Below, one piece after another: positions 24,328 to 35,339 of a stretch of DNA of 64,000 nucleotides. Both the position numbers and the translations under genes were made by a program. The stretch is from Acholoe squamosa (taxonomy: Eukaryota; Annelida; Polychaeta; Phyllodocida; Polynoidae), in contig OX439037.1 of the NCBI GenBank assembly GCA_949317995.1, positions 55,648,080 through 55,712,079 of the forward strand, read 5' to 3'. The notes below the pieces were generated by a model. It had not been told where the DNA came from and made no database searches. It worked only from the letters and a program-made list of their open reading frames with translations. Numbering within the stretch: the stretch's first letter is position 1; each line of letters opens with the position of its first letter.

Positions 24328-25650
24328 ACATTCACAAAGTCAATTCACATTGTCAAACGCAAAGTCAATAGTCAATGAAAAATGAAAACTCAATCACCAT
24401 TTGGTTGCTGTCAACTGTAAACTGTCAATTCTCATATCCCAATTTGTGACAGGTATCTTTTAACAGTGGGGAGTGGGTAAGTATGGGAATGAGGGAAGTG
24501 AAAGAGCAGGAGGATGAGGGATGGGTGTTGGGGCATGGGAGAATGGGGGAGTAGGAAGATAGGAGTGGGGGTAGGGGAGTAGGGGGATGGGGGTGAGGGA
24601 GGGGGAATAGGGGAATGGGGGAAGTGGGGATGGGGGTGAGGGAGGGGGAATAGGGGAATGTGGGCAGTGGGGGAGGGGGTTGAGGGAGGGGGGAATAGAG
24701 GGAGGGGAGAATAGAGGAATGTGGGCAGTGGGGGATGGGGTGATGAGGGGGGGTAGGGGAATGGGGGCAATGGGGGATGGGGGTGAGAGAGGGGGTAGAG
24801 GAATGGGGGCAGTGGCGGATGGGAGAAGTAGGGGGATGGGGGAGTAAGGTGAGTAGGGGGATCAGGGACTGGGTGAGTAGGGGAATGAGGGGAATAGGTG
24901 AGTAGGGGAGTGAGGGGACTGGGTGAGTAGGGGAATGAGGGAGGGGTGAGTAGGGGGATGGGGTGAGTATGTTAGTAGGGAAATGAGGGGAGGGAGTGAG
25001 TCCCCTCATTCCCCTACGGACACTCTCCCCTCATTCCCCTATGGACACACTCCCCTCACTCCCCTACTCACCCATTCACCTGATTCCCCTACTCACCCAT
25101 TCCCTGATCCCCCTACTCACCTTACTCCCTCATCCCCCTACTTCCCCCATCCCTCACTGCCCCCATTCCCCTATTCCCCCCTTCCTCAACCCCATTCCCC
25201 ACCTCCCCCATTCTACTATTCCCCCCTCCCTCACCCCCATCCCCCACCTCCCCCATTCCCCTATCCCCCCTGCCTTAACCCCCCTCCTATCCCCCACTGC
25301 CCCAATTCACCTACCCCCCCCCCCTCCCTCAACCCCTATCCCCCTACTCCCCCCCCCCCATTTTCCCATGCCCCAACTCACCCCTACCTCATCCCCCCTG
25401 CATTTTCACTTACCTAATTCCATTCTCACCCACTCCGCAATGTTAAAAGATACCTGTCACAAGTTGGGACATGAGAATTGACAGTTGACAGCAACCAGAT
25501 GGTGATTGAGTTTTCATTTTTCATTGACTAATGACTAGGAGTTTGACAATGTGAATTGACAGTTGACAGTAACCAGAAGGTGATTGAGTTTTCATTTTTC
25601 ATTGACTATTGACTTTTTGTTGGACAATGTGAATTGACTTTATGAATGGT
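24328..25650. mobile_element. 1.3-kb fold-back element with G-rich and C-rich arms
   Basis: The two halves are inverted copies around a centre near 24996. The outer stems contain AATTGACAGTTGACAG and GTTAAAAGATACCTGTCAC-type sequence: left 24330-24464, right 25442-25647. The inner arms are GGGGGATGGGGGTGAGGG-type purine repeats (about 24465-24995) facing CCCCTCATTCCCC-type repeats (about 25001-25430). The right outer stem is duplicated in tandem (25478-25535 and 25553-25613), and the left outer sequence pairs with the second copy. Proline/serine-rich open frames over the arms are repeat artefacts. It may be a fold-back transposon or an inverted duplication of a minisatellite; no transposase is present. 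Confidence 0.8.
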
Positions 25651-25830
25651 ATATGATTTCTGATTTTCATTTCATTTTAGATTTTTTGTTTTTCATTCTT
25701 CATTGAATTTGTGAATGGTATATGATTTTTAATTTTCATTGCATTTTTAAAAAAACTGTTTTTCATTCTTCATTGAGTTTGCAATTTTCTTTTTCTTTTT
25801 CATTACACTTTCATTTTGTTTTTCATTTCT
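25647..25830. repeat. AT-rich tandem repeat, unit about 70 bp
   Basis: Two imperfect units each start GAATGGTATATGATTT and contain TTTTTCATTCTTCATTGA. They directly follow the fold-back element and share its TTTTCATTTTTCATTGA word, so they may be part of the same locus expansion. Confidence 0.6.
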
Positions 25831-26725
25831 AAATGTTGGCCTTCCTGGGCCACTGTAGTAGGCATCCACCAAAATTCTGTGTGTCTGGTTAAAACGCACG
25901 ATCACTCCCTCTCCCATGACTTCCATTGTTATTTATTGCCCCACTAAAACTTGAATCGTGTTTTTACACCGATGACAATCGAATTTTGCCTGACGTTTAT
26001 TAGCACATATCGACTTGCCAGGCACGGGAAAAATGTGATTAGAAAGTTTCCCCGTCCGCATTAGCCCCAATTTAAGCCCCCCCCCCCCTTAGCATTATCT
26101 ATATACAGTTTGTCACCTGTGTGGCCACAATTTGACCAAAAGAAAAAGTATGTCGCCATGCCTAGGCATACGAAGAATTTGCATTCTAAAGAAGCTTAAG
26201 AAAATTTGCAATATTATAACTACTTGATTTATTTTTCCCCCAGAGACGGTGGCAATGCCCAATATTGATGCCTGAATTGTACCCAGAGTCTTGAGAGTCA
26301 CCCAGAGGTGTAGTGGGTGGGTGGGAGGGCAGTAATGTAATTTCTGTTCTGTGAGCACTAACCACCTGGACCTGACTCCCTTTTTCTTAGGCCTACCAGG
26401 ACCTGCATGGTTACATTAGTGGCTTGTTGTGAAATGTGAGTCTGAATTATTAATGCATAAATAAGAACACAGTAATTGCCTCATGATAAAAACATAGTCA
26501 CAGAGGCAGATGGGGTGTTGTGGGGGTTTGATTCTAGACTTGTTGTGTATTTACTTAAAGTGTGTGACAGTGGTGAGGTGATGTACGTACACACATCCTG
26601 AGTTTACACAATCATAATTATTTCAATGTGCAGGTAATTCTTATGCAAACGTAAATGCTAGTAGACTTCAATGTGACATGAATATAATACTTCTCTGGCA
26701 TTCTGTGCTTATCTCATAAAGCACT
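25831..26725. other. Non-coding stretch
   Basis: No gene. A C12 run lies at 26077-26088. Confidence 0.45.
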
Positions 26726-26803
26726 TAGTCCACTTGGCCTCTGTCGCGCACTTGAGTCATACATATCCCATATAAATTTCTGCGACAAAGGTCCAGTGGA
26801 CTA
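26726..26803 (+). mobile_element. 78-bp mini-MITE (TAGTCCACT family), copy 1
   Basis: TAGTCCACTTGGCCTCTGTC at the left is answered by the inverted right end (complement TAGTCCACTGGACCTTTGTC). Removing TA from each side leaves GTCCACT...AGTGGAC, which fits a TA target duplication of Tc1/mariner type (inference). The same length and layout recur at 36944-37021 and 43948-44025. It is too short to code for anything. Confidence 0.8.
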
Positions 26804-27235
26804 TGCAGAGTTCTCCAGAAACGCCATGATTATACCGCGTATACTCGCGGCTTGTACACGAGGACCATTCATAACTCTAGCTCTAGCTCTAGAATGTCCC
26901 TAAACTCAGGATGCATCTTAGAGGTGTTAATATCTTGATATATAGAACATCATTAAATCCTCAAAATCCAGCCCCTAGCTATGCCTTATACCCGTTTCTT
27001 CAGCTGAGGGTGCGCCTTAAACACGAGGTATTATGCTACTTACATCGGTAAATATGATGGTGTAAAATGCAATGGATTTAACATAGGTTTGATAAATCGC
27101 CCTTTGTCTACCACTTACAATTACATGAGGATATCAATATAGTACTGAAATGACGTAGGCTTAGTAAGTGTGCTCCGCAACCTTCTGAGAACACTGGAGA
27201 AGGTATTTTGGGCGGAGGAATCTTTCCGTTGCCAG
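26804..27235. other. Non-coding stretch
   Basis: Nothing recognised. Confidence 0.4.
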
Positions 27236-27724
27236 TGTGCATGTGATGTTTCCATATACTACTAACATCAGTATTGTCAATGTGCACGTGATGTTTTCAT
27301 ATACTACTAACATCAGTATTGTCAATGTGCATGTGATGTTTCCATATACTACTAACATCAGTATTGTCAATGTGCACGTGATGTTTTCATATACTACTAA
27401 CATCAGTATTGTCAATGTGCATGTGATGTTTCCATGTACTACTAACATCAGTATTGTCAATGTGCATGTGATGTTTCCATGTACTACTAACATCAGTATT
27501 GTCAATGTGCATGTGATGTTTTCATGTACTACTAACATCAGTATTGTCAATGTGCATGTGATGTTTCCATATACTACTAACATCAGTATTGTCAATGTGC
27601 ATGTGATGTTTTCATATACTACTAACATCAGTATTGTCAATGTGCATGTGATGTTTCCATATACTACTAACATCAGTATTGTTAATGTGCATGTGATGTT
27701 TTCATATACTACTAACATCAGTAT
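27236..27724. repeat. 45-bp minisatellite, 11 copies
   Basis: The unit begins TGTGCATGTGATGTTTCCAT and ends CATCAGTATTGTCAA. Ten complete units and a 39-bp last one are in perfect register. Units differ mainly at TTTCC versus TTTTC, which alternate almost strictly (C T C T C C T C T C T), and less often CAT/CAC and ATAC/GTAC. This points to growth in 90-bp dimers. The period divides by three, so both strands are open for about 190 codons; these are not genes. Confidence 0.97.
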
Positions 27725-28284
27725 AGCCATCGGCCAGCGAGTTATGCTAAATAGACCTTGCTTTCAAACACATTCAATGTACTCCCGAATTGATTGATTT
27801 TGAGAAGAGGTCATAAGTTGGTCACATTTGACAATACTCTCCGTATGTAAGAAAATATGCAGTAGTTGCAATATGCATTATGTGAAGAGTATTCACGGCT
27901 AACACTCCATACAAACGCTCCATTAAAATAGATCTCATACACAATTTTGATCACAAATAAGTAACAAACATAAAAGTCTAAATAGGGGATATTCTGGATT
28001 GGTGAGGTAAGTAGGGTGGTGTCTAAGTCACCGGATGAATGCCATACTCATCAAAATTAACACCTATATGAGGGAAGGGGCAGGTGTCGGGCCTCCTGTC
28101 TCTGCCACCCTCACTCCCAGCCCTAGCCCCACCCAGGCTATGTTTAATAGATACCTGAAGCATAAGATGGTGGGCGGTGATGGGCAGGTTGGTGGGCAGC
28201 AGGAGACGGGTAGGCAGGATATAGTAGGGCTACTGGAAGAGGGGGAGAATGGTACAGAGATATTGACCGGATGGATGAAGACGG
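27725..28284. other. Non-coding stretch
   Basis: No gene. From about 28180 degenerate GGGCAGG/GGATGGATGAAG words grade into the following minisatellite. Confidence 0.4.
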
Positions 28285-28405
28285 GCTATGGACGAGAGGG
28301 AGTTATTAGGTGGATGAAGGACTTCAAGCTGTGGGAGGGAGGGAGTTATTGGGTGAATGGAGGATGGCGTGCTGTGAGTGGTGGCAGGTGGTATATATAA
28401 ATATA

Positions 28406-28457
<52 letters not shown>

Positions 28458-28492
28458 TATATATATATACATACATACATACATACATACAT

Positions 28493-28549
<57 letters not shown>

Positions 28550-28550
28550 T

Positions 28551-28625
<75 letters not shown>

Positions 28626-28834
28626 AGTGTGAGTGTGTGTGTGGGTGGATGGGGGGGTGACAAGCTGTTGGTGGGAGAGAGTCATGGAATGGATGGAGGA
28701 CTGCAGGCTGGGGTGGGAGGGAGTCATAGGATATATGGATAACCGCAGGCTGTGTGTGGGAGGGAGTCATAGAATGGATGGATAACCGCAGGCTGTGGGC
28801 GGGAGGGAGTCATAGGATGGGTGAAGGATTGCAG
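28285..28834. repeat. 43-bp minisatellite interrupted by an (AT)n block
   Basis: Unit of the type GCTGTGGGAGGGAGTCATAG...GGATGGATAACCGCAG. Units start at 28285, 28328 and 28371 (cut), then 28664, 28707 (42 bp), 28749 and 28792. The array is split by the simple-sequence block 28391-28645. Confidence 0.85.
28391..28645. repeat. (AT)n-(ACAT)n-(AT)n-(GT)n compound microsatellite
   Basis: About 255 bases: TA dinucleotides, then CATA tetranucleotides (about 28469-28503), more TA, then GT (about 28602-28643). It accounts for all the Tyr/Ile-rich open frames here. Confidence 0.97.
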
Positions 28835-30059
28835 GCTACGGTAGTGAGGGTGACCTAATGAGGTACTGTAGACTGTGAGTGGATGAGGGAAGACCTTTGA
28901 CGGGGAGAAGAGAACCCTAACCTCTTAGCACTGCCGCGAGTTCATAATTATCTGAATATAGTGAAAATTTGTGTAATTTTGCTTGTCCTTGTTGATAGGG
29001 GATCTATGAGAGGGCATGGGGATCTAGCCGTTGAAATCCCATGTTCTTACATAAATAACATTATGAGCTGCTCGGGCTTTCCTAGAATTAATCTGAGCTG
29101 CACTTTGTTTTGCTCTACAGTAATGGTGCTCAAGAGGTAGCCTCCCTCACCTGTGAGTGGTATCGTTCACACCGAGAACCATGTAGCAACGTTCAGAATT
29201 AATGGTTCTAGACGGCTTCCCACTTGAAATCCCTTCCCCTGGATATCTCCAGCATCACATCTATACATATACCATGTACAAACAGAAAATATCAATTTAT
29301 TGTGGAATAACACTTCTCCCAAAAGAGGGGTTTACCTATGTAAGAAAGAAGCTGTCCACTAACCGAGACCTCCCCCCCCCCCACAATGATATGCTTCCTA
29401 TGCCTCTGAAAATGAAACATGCTAAATGGTACTGTTAGATATGTGCGACACTTATCTCTTTCATCAAACACATCTTGATGCGAGTTCAACGACAGGACTC
29501 TGGAAGAAGGCGACGCTTGTACCAATGGGGTATAAGGGAAAGGGGAAAGAGTAGCATTTGAGACACGATGGAAATATTTTCTCATTACGAGTTGGTCTGG
29601 CCTCTGGTCTGGCCCGACATCTTCACACTTGGCGATTTCCTTTTGTCAGAGGCAGGAAGAACCCAAAGTCTCTAAACTCCCAAGCGACACCTCTATCCAA
29701 TCCCGTCTATATATATGCCCTTGTAGTTTGCACTATAGAAAAACACGCCCATCCAATATCGACCATAGGTGCGGCCTGTAATAGCCGGCACAGGCCTGCT
29801 TTGCTGATGGATGGCACAATGACCTTAGGACGGGCTATGGATTCATACCCGGGGCGACATGTTATTAAATCATTTGGCGACTGGGGTGTCCTACTGGCTG
29901 ATGGTCTTTGAGCGGAACAAAGTATGCTTTATTACACAGGTCAGTGAGGATGATTACATTGCTGGGGAGGGAGATAGTATTTGAACAGTGAACCAGCATC
30001 ACATACAATGTGTTTTAGGTGGGAGGTGGGGGATGGAATCTGAAAGGGCCTAGTACCTC
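28835..30059. other. Non-coding stretch with an hAT-like end fragment
   Basis: No gene. C11 followed by CTTCCTATGCCTCTG (29371-29408) is the right end of the element family at 10302-10650. One GAGCTGCTC at 29065-29073. Confidence 0.45.
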
Positions 30060-31811
30060 CCAGTAACGCTAGGGCCCGTTAGTGAGCTGCTCATCTTGGG
30101 CTGCTCAGACCTGACCATAGACTCAGGCACAGACCCGATCGCTCGTTGCAGTGCCCAATTGCCCCCAAACAGAGAGGCAGGCCTGCTGGAAAGGCTGCCG
30201 TCGGCTTGGTCTATAAGGACGGGGCTGGGGACAGACAAGACCGGCAAAGCCTTGTATGCCATCCTACTTACCATACAGCCGACCTGGGTTTTCTCTGTCT
30301 CTAAGCCAGGCTTGGAGCAGCTCACGCCTGAAGGGGAGCAGGGAATATTAAAGAGAGGTATATATGAGCTGTTCGCTTCTGTGCAATTGTAAGAGCCGCT
30401 CCAGTAACAGAGCAGTTGGAGCAGCAGCAGGAGCTGGAGCGGGAGGGGTGGCGCCACCTGGCGCGGAGACATGAATGGTAGACTCAACTGAGGCTTCAAC
30501 TGGATAGTCACCAGGCACAAGAGCAGCAGTCGGTACAGCAGCAGCAGGAGTGAGGGCAACAGCAGAAGCAGATCCCGACTCCTGCAGCGGCCCGCCCCTC
30601 CAACGTCCTCTGTTGATCGCTAGGCCCCCGGCAAATTCAGCAGCACCAGGAGAGACAAGGCGCCACTGTGCGCCGCATAGAAGGAGCAGCTGCGAGCAGA
30701 TCCATGTCTCCTCACGGGTCCTCCTCCCCACCCCCCTCCTTCTTCCCTCTCAATACTCACATTGCTCCACTGTAGACCCCCGGCTCGGCCCATCTCAGTG
30801 GATGTGTGACTGAGGAAGACTGAGGTCTTGCCTCCTACATTGGGGAGTCGGTTGTGAGCAGATCTACACGAAGCCGGCTGCCGGCTGCGAGCTACTCGGG
30901 CCTTCCCCGGGCCGATACTGCAGCTAGGCGGCTGCCACTGCGAGCAGCAGACCACCACAGCCATCCAACCTTACCAGCTGCTTGATGGCTGTACAGGAGG
31001 CGCCGTGGCCTCTGTTACGGTGACGTTAGCGGTTTAGGACGGACGGTTGCTGTCACAGTCTACCCTTGGCTTGACACTGCCGCAGTCACTGCTTACCATT
31101 GCCGCCCCACAGAACAGAAGGCCATACAGTAGAATTCTCCTTATTACCGCCACCTACTTTTCAGGACACAAGGGCCTCAGCGTTAAGCAGGATACCAGAC
31201 AGCCCGGGGCCATATTGTAGTGGAAGAGGGAGACGGTGATTAGAGACTGCAGTGTAGGACCCTAACGTTCATACGTGTGACAGTTGACCATACCGATGGT
31301 GCCCTTCACCGGGCGTTCTAACCATACGAGCCGTCCTCCATAAGTGTCCTACGGCCTAACATACTTCAACCCCTCCCTTGCTTCACTGCCCCCCCCCCCT
31401 TCCCGCCATATATACACGCCCACACCAACTACCTATAGCTCCTATCAACCCACACCCACACACACTGCCTGTACCGTTAGTGTATGAGAAGTGCATCCAT
31501 GGCGCTGTACCACGGCGAGTTACTGTGAACTGCTCACCGGCTGTCACCCACTGCAATGAGCTGCTCCCAATTGTCCAACGACCTGTGGACAAAGTCAGAG
31601 TGACCCCTACTGCCGCCACCACCACCAGCTCCTTCAGTATCATCACTACCAGCACCAGCGGCCAGCACCCCTCCAGCACCAGTCGTATTCTGCACCTCCC
31701 CTTCCAGCACACCCAGCACCCACCCACCCCTACACCCTCTCCGCCTCATCCCTCCAGTAGCCTTCCTCCACGGTCCCATATTAAGCCCGCCTACTATTGC
31801 ATATACATATG
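30060..31811 (+). promoter_or_regulatory. CpG-rich region upstream of the gene start
   Basis: GC- and CpG-rich compared with the flanks, and rich in CAG/CAC/CCA trinucleotides. It contains three exact GAGCWGCTC words (30084, 30315, 31558) and many near matches. A glutamine-rich frame (30366-30780) is broken by in-frame stops. It sits directly before the ATG-free leader, so it is the likely promoter or CpG island of the gene starting at 32765. No TATA box or initiator can be fixed, and the start of transcription is unknown. Confidence 0.45.
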
Positions 31812-32764
31812 TACACGTCTTCCACCACAACAGTAGGCGGACGGACAGGAGGCCTGTGTTTTAGTACAGCAATAGTCAGTTTAGGGCTGGCATCCAGGAC
31901 GGAACGGGGAGCGCCCTATTGATAGTAGTAGCATCATCACCCACCCACCCCACTCCCACCATCGACACAACCTATCACCACCACCGCAGTCACCACCACT
32001 GCCACCCGACACGCTCTCGCCCGGAGCGGCCACCACCATTCCCGCCTCCACAACCTCTGTGCCGGGTGTCCGTCCGTCCGCCGGCCTGTACGCACATATC
32101 GCAACCCAGCAATAAGGATAGCCAGAGCCCCTGCGCGGCCTGACGTGTCAGTGTAGGCTACTGTATACGTCACCAAGGTGTGCTTGACGTATAAGAACCG
32201 TCCAATCTGTTAACAAGCTGAATAATATCGACGTCTTCCATACGTCGTCTTGGCCTTCTTGTCGTCGCTCTTACATCCACGTAGCTGCACTGTGAGGTTT
32301 TAAGTGAGCTGCTCGTTGTACTGCCCGTCTATATACTACTCACTATTATACGCCACCAGCCTGTCCACTGAGGGAACTACTCACTACTACTCAGCCTTGT
32401 GCCCGACCAACACGGAGCCCTGCTTACTACCTCCGAGTGTCGCTGCCTCCAATATTAAAACCCGCTGTATTGACGCTGTGATTATACTACTATCGCACTG
32501 GACGTCTTCCACCACCCTGGAGGAGGAACATCCCTGGAGGAGCTCATCATACGAACACATCAGCGCTACTACCGCAGCACTTAAACACCCATAAACCAAA
32601 AACATAGTCTGACCCTAGACAATACAGAGCCTTTCAAGCCATTACCACATTGAAACATACACAGTTGTGAAAAAGTGAGCTTGCTCACATTATCCCCACA
32701 TACTCACCACCACTAACTGCTTTATTATCATCATCACCTCAGCACCTAACACTCATAACTCACC
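31812..32764 (+). other. Probable 5' leader (5' UTR), free of ATG
   Basis: Between the ATG at 31809 and the start codon at 32765 there is not one ATG on the + strand, although about 20 CAT occur in the same 953 bases. About 15 ATG would be expected by chance. Such strand-specific loss of ATG is what selection against upstream start codons leaves in a transcribed leader. The sequence is pyrimidine/adenine-rich with many CAC/CCT words. One GAGCTGCTC lies at 32306. It may be a single exon or contain an intron; no clear splice pair was found. Confidence 0.6.
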
Positions 32765-32852
32765 ATGGCTTACACTACTTTCAACCTTCTTCCCACACTT
32801 TTTGTTTTTATCTGCTATATCGTCACATCAACATTCGCCCAGAACGACCTAG
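32765..32852 (+). CDS. First coding exon of a secreted or membrane protein gene (5' partial)
   Basis: The start lies in a strong context (CTCACCATGG) and is the first ATG after a 953-base ATG-free stretch. The exon encodes 29 codons plus one base. Residues 1-7 (MAYTTFN) form a short n-region, residues 8-20 (LLPTLFVFICYIV) a hydrophobic core, and TSTFA|QND a good signal-peptidase site after residue 25. The exon ends AG|GTGAGT, a near-perfect donor, leaving phase 1, the phase usual for introns between extracellular modules such as EGF, Ig or LDL-A domains (established knowledge). The product therefore probably enters the secretory pathway; its family cannot be told from this exon. The open frame does not continue usefully past the donor, and downstream exons were not found with confidence. 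It could alternatively be a single-pass or GPI-anchored protein. Confidence 0.7.
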
Positions 32853-34028
32853 GTGAGTGCACAACTCCAAATGGCATGCCGTGTGAAAACAATGATAATA
32901 TCATCTGCCCCACTCCAGGTTATCACTGAATATTGCTGCTCTATTTCCTTCCAGCTTCCTCCAGGCATGATGTTCCATGATAGACTCTATTTAACCTTCT
33001 TTTTTTCAACGTTGCAAGCTTTCTTTATTAAAGCCGTTCAAGGTACCATTCTTTCCTCCTCAATTAAATGGTGAAGAATTTGTAGGTAAGCGAGGAAGTG
33101 ATTTCTACAAAGGTAAAGTATTCTCCCTAGAGCCTTTGAATTACCTAGTACAATGAGTGAAAGTATTCGTCCAGGGCAGAGGAAAGCTCTAGCAACCCCT
33201 TTGAGTAATGTGATGTCGGCTTAATCTTGTTACTATGGTAATGAAGCAGTAAATCCAATCAGGAGTAGAGGGACAGTGCCAGCTTCCACAGGCCTGTCAA
33301 TTACTACACAAAATACCATTGGTCGGCGGGTCATTTATTACACATTACTGGGTCAGCATGTTGTATAGCAGCCCTCTGGACCCAGTCCATGTTGGGACAA
33401 TAGTGTAAACAGTGTCCCTCCCTTAAACCCTTTGGGACTGGACAGTGCTTAAAGGCTCTTTGCCTTTTGTCAGCAGGAATCATCCCCGGGAAACATCAAA
33501 GCAGCATGTGGAAACATCTAATCGATGTTGTATTTATGCACCATGCTGCCATTTCACAGCATCTGATCCCCATGGCCTATTTAGATACATTATTAGAATG
33601 GTGCACTAACATTTAAGCATTTATTTTGGGTGTAACCACCGATAAGAGGTCCAGATAAGCTAAAGGTAACTGTAGCCAAAAAGAATCGTCATCATGATAC
33701 ACCGATACAGAGCTGGCGAGCCACTCACTGATGCAGCATTGGTATATCATGGTGGGTCATCATGGTGAAGTAGTCCTATAAGGGCTCAATGCATCATGCG
33801 GTCCTTAAAGGGTCAAAGGGATCCCATACCACATCCCTTGAGTTCCTAGGCGACGACGCTCAGGGAAAATATTGATTAGAGGACTAATTTGCGGAAGGGG
33901 AGAAGTTTATATGCTCCATAAAAGAAGTAATTAATTGTGTAAAGACTTTGGATGGTCTCTCATCAAAGGCTGCTCTCCTTGCTGTTGAATTAATGTTTTC
34001 GGCCGACAGAAGCCTGTCCCTGCCTCAG

Positions 34029-34032
<4 letters not shown>
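32853..34032 (+). other. Start of a probable first intron
   Basis: Begins with GTGAGT. Near-tandem acceptor-like words (TTCCTTCCAG, CTTCCTCCAG) occur at about 32940-32955, but reading on in phase 1 meets a stop within a few codons. Words of the TTAACCCTT/GCATCATG dispersed family lie at 33427-33820. Confidence 0.4.

Positions 34033-34116
<84 letters not shown>
34033..34116. repeat. (AT)n microsatellite, about 84 bp
   Basis: Uninterrupted TA dinucleotides, self-complementary. Confidence 0.97.
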
Positions 34117-34119
<3 letters not shown>

Positions 34120-34867
34120 TTCTTTGTTTTGTGAATAGGCAGAAGGTCTTTTTGAAGATAGTGATGGCCAATATTTTATGCATATATTTTATGACAGAAC
34201 TATAAATCCCCTTTGAAAGTCCGCCAAGTATAACATTCTTCTTATGTGTAAGGGTGAAAATTAGATTTCGATTTAGGTCGGTATCTATATGTAAGTGATA
34301 CATCTTATAGTATACTTTTCATAGATCTACTTCAGGGTACCGGCCTTGCTCATCTTATGCTAGAATTAATAAAGATGCACTAGGTAATAATCCGTAATGG
34401 TATAATTAAATATTGAAATTACCACAAACCATATGTATGATAATGATATCCAAAGTCTGTACCTTACCAAGGCCGATCCCTTTTCCGCATCACATGGCCT
34501 TGTAACGCAATACCCTTCCAAGGTGTGATCATATATCCATCAAGCATTGCCACCTGTAGATCTTATGATGATAGCTTATCAAAAGAATGCTTTGACCAGG
34601 ATAAAAGTGCAGAGTGGTAGAGATACACGAACGTAGTAGTATATGACTTTGTATGTTTGTAGAAGGTCTATCTGCCTGTCTGTAGCCTACTGTATTGTAT
34701 GTCATCAACTGGTGAGCATTTATAGAGGTCATAATAGTTTAGTTCATAGGGTTGCTCAAAGACTGTATTCCAATATAATTATCTGCAGTGACACACTATG
34801 CAACATGATATAGAGCACATGTGCCACTGCCTCCATTGGGACTGCTCTGGATGTATCCACCTAAGCC
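34117..34867. other. Non-coding stretch
   Basis: No gene or repeat is recognised. Confidence 0.4.
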
Positions 34868-35074
34868 ATGGGAGATCCTAGTGCTCTCAGAACCCCGATC
34901 CCCCATGCCTGGCGCGTAACCCATGACCAGGTAATAAACAATAGATCATGTCAGCCGGCCTATCTGATCATCGCCCGGCCTAGTCGTCTTGAGATGCCGC
35001 ACTTATCGGCTGACGACGACTTGGAGGCCTCGCCTGCGCCCATAAACGCCTCCCCCGGCTTTTGCTACTACTAG
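34868..35074 (+). CDS. Possible short coding frame or exon, unknown
   Basis: A 68-codon frame with a strong start context (GCCATGG), GC-rich in an AT-richer setting, ending TAG. Its second half (SADDDLEASPAPINASPG) has the look of a disordered coding segment. An in-frame CAG|GTAATA at 34930 could be a donor, and AG just before 34866 could be an acceptor that would join in phase with the exon ending at 32852. A stop codon lies immediately upstream, so it needs either its own ATG or that acceptor. I recognise no family; chance cannot be excluded. Confidence 0.2.
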   Translation: MGDPSALRTPIPHAWRVTHDQVINNRSCQPAYLIIARPSRLEMPHLSADDDLEASPAPINASPGFCYY

Positions 35075-35339
35075 AGCGATATTCTCTGGCTTCTTCTTCT
35101 TGTTGGACAGGACGGCCCGAGCTGCGGCTACCTGATAGTCTATCACTGCTAGGCCTTCATTTTACGTACAGCAATACAGACACTGCCTCTTACAAAAGGC
35201 AGTGGGATGGGGAGGGGAGCCTGAAAGGAGGCAACTTTCCACGCAAGCAGGCTTTAGATCTATTACTGAAAGCAAATGTGCATTTAAATTTGCAGTAGAA
35301 AAATATTAACATAATCATTGCCTTATAGAAAGTACTTCA

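Noticed and set aside
24425-25481. Proline/serine-rich open frames of 110-194 codons on both strands
   Set aside because: They follow the C-rich strand of the fold-back minisatellite in several frames at once; repeat artefact.
27236-27724. Regular repeat array as a possible CRISPR
   Set aside because: Units are directly adjacent with no unique spacers, and the context is an animal genome.
27161-27797. 186-189 codon repetitive open frames on both strands
   Set aside because: Produced by the 45-bp repeat, whose period is divisible by three.
28310-28770. Tyr/Ile-rich open frames
   Set aside because: They translate the (AT)n block in different frames.
30050-30559. Minus-strand frame starting MPSLLLLLYRLLLL, looking like a signal peptide
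   Set aside because: The leucines come from CTG units opposite CAG-rich DNA; no splice or start context supports it.
31378-31836. 152-codon Thr/Ser/Pro/His-rich frame on the + strand
   Set aside because: Low-complexity CAC/CCA sequence just upstream of the leader region; other frames over the same DNA are open too.
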